Below are positions 58,360-64,000 of a DNA stretch of 64,000 bases, in pieces. Both the position numbers and the translations under genes were made by a program. The stretch is from Isoetes taiwanensis (lineage: Eukaryota; Streptophyta; Lycopodiopsida; Isoetales; Isoetaceae). The first letter of the stretch is position 1. Each line of letters opens with the position of its first letter. Location: contig JAJEKV010000025.1 in the NCBI GenBank assembly GCA_021234155.1, positions 5,437,310-5,501,309 of the forward strand, written 5' to 3'. The notes under the pieces were generated by a model, which was not told the DNA's origin, did not search any database, and worked only from the letters and a program-made list of their open reading frames with translations.

Positions 58360-58829
58360 AACCTAAAAAGACAACCTTTTGAGCAACTGGCTGTAACTTA
58401 GTCTGTTTCTCCTTAGGAATATGAGCATAAGCCTGAGATCCAAATACTTTAAAATGTTCAACTGTAGGCTTTTTTTTTGCCATACCTCAAACGGTGTTAA
58501 ACCATCAACAGAAGAGGAAGATATACAATTCTGAACATAAACTGCTGTACTTGCCGCTTCAGCCCAAAACTTTACATCCAAACCAAGAATGAAGTATTAC
58601 ATCCAAACCAAGAATGAAGTAACATACTTCGAACAACATTTAAAACAGTTCTTTTTTTACGTTCAACAACTCCATTATGTTGTGGTGTATGAGGAACTGT
58701 ATACTCTTGCAAAATACCAACATGAACACAAAAAGAATCAAACTCATTATTTTTGAATTCACCACCATTGTCACGAATACTTTTTAAAGTCTTTTGCTTT
58801 TGTAATTGCAATTCGAGGCCTAGTAACAC
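58360..58829 (-). pseudogene. copia integrase fragment
   Basis: Frames read SIRDNGGEFKNNEFDSFC (core Asp with NGGEF), EYTVPHTPQHNGVVERKKRT (HTPQHNG and catalytic Glu of VVERK) and then MDVKFWAEAASTAVYVQN and TPFEVWQKK, after a frame change. A 25-bp tandem duplication (ttacatccaaaccaagaatg) at about 58570-58620 causes the break. The zinc-binding N-terminus is missing. Confidence 0.85.
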
Positions 58830-58925
58830 GCGAGGAAAAGGAAGTCACAGCGATATACTTCTAGCTTGATCTTTCTATTATGCATTTGGGAGGGGTTAAT
58901 ATAAGTGCAAACCCTTGTACATTAT
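58806..58925. repeat. module fragment D right of copia
   Basis: Begins gcaattcgaggcctagtaac (matching 54747 in module B) and continues with the 42-bp string of module C (55455-55496: tatgcatttgggaggggtta...). It thus joins pieces of B and C and abuts the truncated copia integrase. Confidence 0.75.
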
Positions 58926-59177
58926 ACGAGGTAAACGCTTAAAGCAACCTTTGTCTACACAAAAGGATTAAGATGGATCACCATTGAGAGTATATACCAT
59001 CATAGGTGGTGAGATATCTGCCTTTGGAACTCTTGAAAACTATCTTTTTGTGCTTCCCAACCATAATACAATGATCACCAAAAAACTTGTTAAATCATTC
59101 ATGTCAAAGCTAAGATAAAATAAGATAAAAGAGACCATATGGCAAAGGAAGTCCGTCTAGACATTGACAAGTCCAGT

Positions 59178-60161
59178 TCAATGGAAACCATTGCAACCAT
59201 TGTTGGTCCCATTGCAACCATTGTGGACCAACATTGATTCGCCTTCCCAATTTGACACATCAGTAACTTGCAATGGATGTGCTGCTTTACATTCCTTGAT
59301 ACACTTCATGCATTCTTTCAGGTATAATGAATCTTCATTTGTCATTCTCTTATCACACTGGCCTAGAAGCAAACAAGCAACAACTGTTGTATAGTCTTCC
59401 TGCAAAAGTAGAAATGAAGGTTTAAAAGACAATTTGTTCAAGATTTTCATGCCAAATGAGTGGCATGGATCGGTCTTAGACCACAATTAAAGTAAAGAAA
59501 GTCATAACATCGAATTAAACATGGACAAATGATGTTCAGATTCATAGCTGTCACACAAGCAAAAGTACAAATGAAGGTAAAAAAGACTACTTGTTGGAGT
59601 TTTTTCATGTCATTGAGTGGTATGGATCGGTCTTGACCATGATGAGACTCAAAGAAAGTCATAGACCCAATTGAACATGGCAATTTGATGATGAGATTCA
59701 TAGCTATCACAAATAGTAGCAAATAATTTGTTTGACCTGAATGTGTTATATCCTCGACAAAGAAGATACATGGTTGGTTATACTTACAAAACATGGTAAG
59801 AACAATTACCAAGGTCTTGCTTCCCACAGCTGCAACTGATTCCATTGTACTACAAAAAGCCTTTAAAGCATCTGGTGAAGTTTTGTCATTCTCCAAAATA
59901 CTACGCTTTTTCAATTCGTCAAACCTGTGTCATAGAACAAAGCATGTAAGACAAGGAACACGATTCCAAAAAATGTTGATACCATTGAACTTAAGCAAAT
60001 TTTACAATGACAATCTAAACTTACAAAAGACATGTCATTTGCTGACGACTTTCAGGAGTAAAAAATGCCCTGATGTCTTCTTCCTCTTCTCCAGTCTCTT
60101 CAGTAATCTTTACACCTTCTTCTTCTACTTGTTCCTCACTCATCTCCTCGTCTTTCTCCAT
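59178..60161 (-). CDS. three-exon gene, small acidic Cys-containing protein of unknown function
   Basis: ATG at 60161. Exon 1 is 60161-60025 (donor tttt|gtaagt), exon 2 about 59924-59810 (acceptor gacacag|, donor cttg|gtaatt), exon 3 about 59399-59178 (acceptor ttttgcag|, stop TGA). All three join in frame without any lesion, giving about 158 residues. Text includes an acidic start (MEKDEEMSEEQVEEEG), DIRAFFTPESRQQMTCLLFD, SPDALKAFCSTMESVAAVGS, TVVACLLLGQCDKRM and LKECMKCIKECKAAHP. No signal peptide or membrane segment is evident. The C-terminal GCNGTNNGCNG derives from a short DNA repeat (ttgcaaccattgt). I do not recognise the family. It is the only multi-exon gene in the window that reads intact, so it may be expressed. 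Confidence 0.6.
59404..59712. repeat. ~157-bp tandem duplication within intron 2
   Basis: 59404-59552 and about 59560-59712 share agta.aaatgaaggt, gagtgg.atggatcggtctt, aaagaaagtcata and gattcatagct.tcaca in the same order. It lies in the second intron of the three-exon minus-strand gene and duplicates the acceptor-proximal region, giving a potential alternative acceptor near 59560. Confidence 0.75.
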
Positions 60162-60349
60162 TGCAATGGCTATCAAGGTTGGTGGAAATTCAAAACTTCA
60201 CAGCAAAATTAGTTTTTTAAACAAAATTCATATTTTGTACATATAATGCCAACGTTTAGGGTTTAATGGACCTATAGAATAGCTCTCTTAAAACGTACTT
60301 AGTTGCAATCAAGTCTTGCTTGATTAATGAAAGCCACGATCACAAGCTC

Positions 60350-60497
60350 AAATGCAAAACAAAGCTTGTACACGAAGTCGGATTCTTGAATTAATCTCAC
60401 ATGTAACACCGGGCAACTCTAGAATGCAAAACAAAGCTTGTACACGAAGTCGGATTCTTGAATCAATCTCACAACATGTAACACCGGACAACTCTAG
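60350..60497. repeat. ~73-bp tandem duplication upstream of the three-exon gene
   Basis: atgcaaaacaaagcttgtac...acgaagtcggattcttgaat...gtaacaccgg is repeated twice, about 190 bp upstream of the ATG at 60161 on the minus strand. It may duplicate promoter elements, but no known box is assigned. Confidence 0.75.
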
Positions 60498-60499
60498 AG

Positions 60500-61170
60500 T
60501 CGATGGTTTGCAAAAAGATATGAAAGCCTAGTATATAAGTGCTGGCTAAAAGAACATTTTGGCCTACCTCTATAGACCGAATCGCTTGAACAGGTAAGCT
60601 ATGTTGGTTTTTTCTTTCTTTTCTCTAACTATATATCTCTCGTCCCTTTTTTTTTTTAGTGATTGGAGCTAGGCATCTCGCCTTGTTTTAGTGCTTGGAG
60701 CTATATTTTTTATTTTATTTTTAGCACTTTGGCACGCGTCTCTTATTTTTTTAGTTGTTGGAGTTATAGTTTTATTCTATTTTTAGTTAGATGTGGATAG
60801 GCAGCATCTGGGCCGTCTGCATAGAAATAAGCCCTAAAATGCTCCGCCGATGCAGATGAACCCTAACCCTAACACTGTTGCGAACAGGGAGCGGCCTACT
60901 AATATCCATCCATTTGTGCGAGGGGGTGTACATAATCGGATTGATGGAAGCGGTGGCGGATGCTGCTTGTTTGATCTGCTCTGATTGCGCCGAAAATTGC
61001 TCTTCAATCCCGGAGTTGCAGACTTGAAGCGATGGCGGTAAGGGCTAAATGCAAGTTAAGATCAGAAAGGTAAGCCTTGTACTTCATAGTTATCAAAAAC
61101 CAGCATTTCATTGCTGCCGCTGTTGCTCCGGCAATTGCCTTGGCTGGATCTATTTCAGAAGTAAGCAGAT
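60500..61170. other. no recognised gene
   Basis: Intergenic AT-rich sequence with poly-T runs near 60650 and a ccctaaccctaac string at about 60851. Nothing else supported. Confidence 0.4.
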
Positions 61171-61172
61171 TT

Positions 61173-61270
61173 AAAACGCCTTCACGGACCCATTTTTGCC
61201 ACTCTCCAATGGGCAGTGGCAAAAATCTGTCTGTTGGGAAGTGGTAAAAATGAGTCCGTGAAGACGTTTT
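61173..61270 (-). ncRNA. 98-nt foldback, miRNA-precursor-like or MITE remnant
   Basis: Arms of 35 nt (61173-61207 and 61236-61270) pair with five or so mismatches; the outer arm reads aaaacg.cttcacggac. Three mismatches are C/T or G/A transitions that become G-U wobbles if the minus strand is transcribed. Loop is 28 nt. No poly-A signal or TATA box was assigned. A decayed foldback transposon is an equally good explanation. Confidence 0.4.
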
Positions 61271-61542
61271 ATTGAAGCGTTATGTAAAGGCTTACCCTTT
61301 GAACACATCCAGGATCAGGTACTTCCTATTTTTTTTTTTTGAAAATTGTGTAGATGCTAGATCTTAAGTTTTGCAGTTTTTGAAATGCTTTTTTTGTACG
61401 CAGGCAAGGTTGCATATGTCTGCGCAAATTGCTTTGCTGTTGGCAGATAAATGTTGAGCTTAATTCAGTTGATATCTTTTCTGGCAAGGATGAGGTCTAG
61501 CAATTTCTTAACAGAGGCAAGTCAGCTATATGAGTCCTTGAA

Positions 61543-61646
61543 TCTTTCTTGTACGTGTTGTAAGAATGAGGTAGCTGGATAGAAATTATGAGATGTATAC
61601 AAATCTTTCTTAAGCTACCTCATTCTTACAAAACGTACAGGAAGGA
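61543..61646. ncRNA. 104-nt foldback, miRNA-precursor-like
   Basis: Left arm 61543-61576 and right arm about 61613-61646 pair over 34 nt with three mismatches; the upper stem taagaatgaggtagct is perfect. Loop is about 36 nt. Arm length, mismatch number and size fit a plant MIRNA precursor. Sequencing of small RNA would be decisive; a young inverted duplication is the alternative. Confidence 0.4.
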
Positions 61647-61649
61647 TTG

Positions 61650-63860
61650 CAAAGAGTTTCAGAAGCTTATTTTTTAGGAAGAAAGAATAATGTATCGAAT
61701 ATAGTGACGTTTAAAGTACAAATTAAAGCCTCTTTTGAGACGTTCAAAAAATACGAAAGGCCTTTTTGAGAACTAAGTCAACTAAAAACATTTTGGTAGA
61801 ACTATTAAAGTAATCAACTTCGTCACTAAAGCAATACAACTTTAACAAAGCTCTCTTATGAATCACAATCCTTTCTAGCAAAACCTGAACAAAGCGCTAT
61901 CTTTGTGAATCGAAATCTTCAGGGATCTTGTGAATGGCATAACAGAATTTTTACCAATTTCGATCTTAGATTTTGAAGATGTTAAAGAAAGGGCATCCAT
62001 TAAAGTTGCTTCTACGTGCTCCCTCCATTCTGACAATTGCATAGCTTTGCGTACAATAGCTTTTGGAGGTTATATTTTTTGACACTAGAAAACCCTGCGA
62101 ATTTATCAAATTGGCCCTTTCTGCTTATCCTCGTTTTTATCATTTTATATTTTTTACAAAAATGCCTTAATTGTTGACTTAATTCTCAAAAAAAAAAAAT
62201 CCTTTGTATTTTTTGTTAAAAGTTTTTAACATGGCTTTAATTTGTGATATAAACGTCACTAGAAAATTCTGCAGATTCGTCAAATTGGCTTTTTCTACTT
62301 ACTCGTTCTCGTAATTTATAAAGACTGGTTTTTATAACTGATTCAACCTTTAGCCATTCCCCAAGCATTGCGCATGCTGGGTACGGCCTAGGTCGTTTCC
62401 TGGCCCATAACCTAAAAAAATACTTTAAAAAAATACTTTGGGAAGCATTTTGATCATAGCTACCCGGAACGGGAACGGGAACTTGGACCCAAAATTCGGA
62501 ACGGGAACGGATGGGAACGGGAACGTCCCAATCTTCGAATTTTTGAAAAATTCAAACGGTTTTGGAGTTCCCTTTGCATGTAGATCATCATAGAACACTT
62601 AGAATAGAAAAAAGTGAAATACATAGTGATGTATGAACGTAATAGATAAAACTATTGTTTAATGCTCATTTAAAGTTTGAAAATAACAATTTTAAGTAAA
62701 TAGATAAGCTTCTAGTATCATTATCTAAAACATAATAACATATATAGTAGAAAACACATAACTAGAACTAGAATATAGTAATATAGTAACTAATCCAACT
62801 AGTTCAAGAGTTCCGTTTCCCTTTTTCTGCAACATGCCTCTTTTCTTTTGCCCATGACAAACGTAACTAGCACTAATTGATGAGGTGAATGTACATTATG
62901 TGGATCTAGAAGAGACGGGAAAGAAGCCTCAAATTAACTTGGAATAAGCTTACTCAAATTAACACGAGAAGCTTACTTAAAAACTTGGCAAATCAGATGC
63001 GTATTGGAATAAAATACCAGCAACATGTATCCATATCCATTATCTGTAAGAGCAGGCAGAAGTTAAAGTGGGCAATTGAAATCATGGCATTTTATAGACA
63101 ATATGCATCCATTTATCCTTAGTTATGCATTTAACACTGAAAATGGACATGGCATTTAAGTTGTGTAGGCTTGAAAATTTCGATCAGGTTTTTGATGGCA
63201 TGCCTAAAAGACTTGCAAGAGTTACAATAAATGGTCTTACTCCACATGGATTGTCTCGGATCATTTTTAATGTTAGAGAAGAGAAATCTTCATGAAAAGA
63301 AAACTGAAAGGATTGGGTTTTGTTGCCACAAACCTGTCTGCAATTGTCTGAATCCCTTGGCATTATGCTGGAAACAAGTTGGAAAATTGTCAAGAACAAG
63401 TGGGGAAAGCAAGAGAGAAAGAAACTAACGGTTATATTGAAGGAAATCACTGGTATTTGCTGTATTATGGAAATCGCTGGTATTTTGTAAATGTGCGAGA
63501 AAACCAAGAGAGCAAGAAACTAACTGTTATATAATATATTGAAAGAAACTTTGGACTCACTTTTAGACTTTAGGGAGCAAAGATCCTGCAGTAGACATCA
63601 TAGGATCATAGCAGAGGTCAGACCTGCAGGCTGCAACAGCAGAGGTATTTTTTTTTTTATTGAGAATGACAGATAAAGGAATGAAGCTTATTAGATGCTT
63701 GGGAACTTACCTTCAGATAGTTTGGGCAGATTCGTTTGGGCTCCACCTCACCAATCCGGCAGCATGGTAGAGCTTGGCTGGCTTGGTTTCACGACAGCTT
63801 GGCTGGCTTCAATCCGACAGCAGAGCAGCAGGCAGAGCAATGAGGTGAGTTGAACTTCTG
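61650..63860. other. no recognised gene; short ggaacggg repeat at ~62463-62535
   Basis: AT-rich sequence. Around 62463-62535 the hexamer cgggaa repeats irregularly (gaacgggaacgggaac and again aacgggaacggatgggaacg). No coding segment recognised. Confidence 0.45.
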
Positions 63861-63861
63861 A

Positions 63862-64000
63862 TAGCAGAGCTTGATAGCAGAACTTGATTGTAGCAGAACT
63901 TGATAGCAGAGAGCTCCGATGAGATATGCTTGATAGCAGAGTTGCAGACTTCATTCAAGACTTCCAACTTCATTCAAGACTTCCGACTTCATTCAAGAGA
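63862..64000. repeat. minisatellite at window end
   Basis: cttgatagcaga occurs four times at about 63868-63944. It is followed by three copies of a 19-bp unit, gacttcattcaagacttcc, from about 63946. The array runs off the window. Confidence 0.8.

Larger units (their letters stand above)
56021..58829 (-). mobile_element. truncated Ty1/copia retrotransposon
   Basis: On the minus strand, integrase, reverse transcriptase and RNase H follow each other in copia order. Gag, protease and both LTRs are missing. The 5' side stops inside integrase at about 58829 and the 3' side stops within the last RNase H codons (MIADIF then stop), where the family continues TKP. Several stops and frameshifts, two short internal tandem duplications and a nested TRIM make it dead. 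Right of it (58806-58925) lies a piece of the tandem modules found on its left, so the fragment sits inside that repeat family. Confidence 0.9.

Noticed and set aside
59447-59914. 155-codon minus ORF as a single-exon gene
   Set aside because: It is exon 2 of the three-exon gene reading through into intron 2; the splice model is in frame and has canonical sites.

Overview
The window looks like nuclear DNA of a land plant. Evidence: GT-AG introns, a PLAC8-type Cys-rich gene, an exon matching the C-terminal part of ICE1/SCREAM-type bHLH factors, Ty1/copia and TRIM retrotransposons (the TRIM primed by initiator tRNA-Met), a pogo-type DNA transposon, a Helitron terminus, and about 60% A+T with very few intact genes. 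The abundance of decayed elements, the fern-like LINE fragment and the DUF7869 gene make a fern or other large-genome seed-free plant plausible, but that is inference. No prokaryotic gene organisation is present.

Layout. 1-9.3 kb: AT-rich sequence with only unrecognised ORFs (one 103-codon frame with a single TAG). 9.35-12.9 kb: a dispersed palindromic motif family (ggaagggtttcc) and an AT-rich MITE with a target-site duplication (10134-10679). 14.1-18.0 kb: a complete but decayed pogo element with TA duplication. 19.6-21.6 and 29.0-31.2 kb: two diverged copies of one LTR-like sequence, the second abutting a LINE 3' end. 22.2 kb: an orphan ICE1-like exon. 23.6-26.0 kb: a DNA element with ~400-bp inverted repeats and a MULE-like internal gene. 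26.6-27.1 kb: a PLAC8 gene with a stop and a frameshift.

33.7-46.0 kb is the most unusual part. It is more GC-rich and is bounded by a 24-bp perfect inverted repeat. It holds a minus-strand locus ending in an FCP1/NIF-like phosphatase domain. The predicted introns and flanks of that locus carry clusters of short near-perfect palindromes (core tctcgactc/gagtcgaga) spaced about 60 bp apart. Upstream lies an array of at least seven imperfect 85-100-nt hairpins, then a plus-strand DUF7869 (transposase-like) pseudogene. Whether this is one large mobile element with cargo is a hypothesis.

48.0-64 kb: a Helitron 3' end, a set of ~1.85-kb tandem modules interrupted by a truncated copia element, a perfectly delimited 454-bp TRIM nested in that copia element, a coherent three-exon gene of unknown function on the minus strand (59.18-60.16 kb), and two miRNA-precursor-like foldbacks (61.17-61.65 kb).

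Most recognisable proteins carry one-base frameshifts or single stops. That fits pseudogenes and dead transposons, but residual assembly indels cannot be excluded. Coordinates of splice sites and hairpin arms were counted by hand and may be off by one or two bases.
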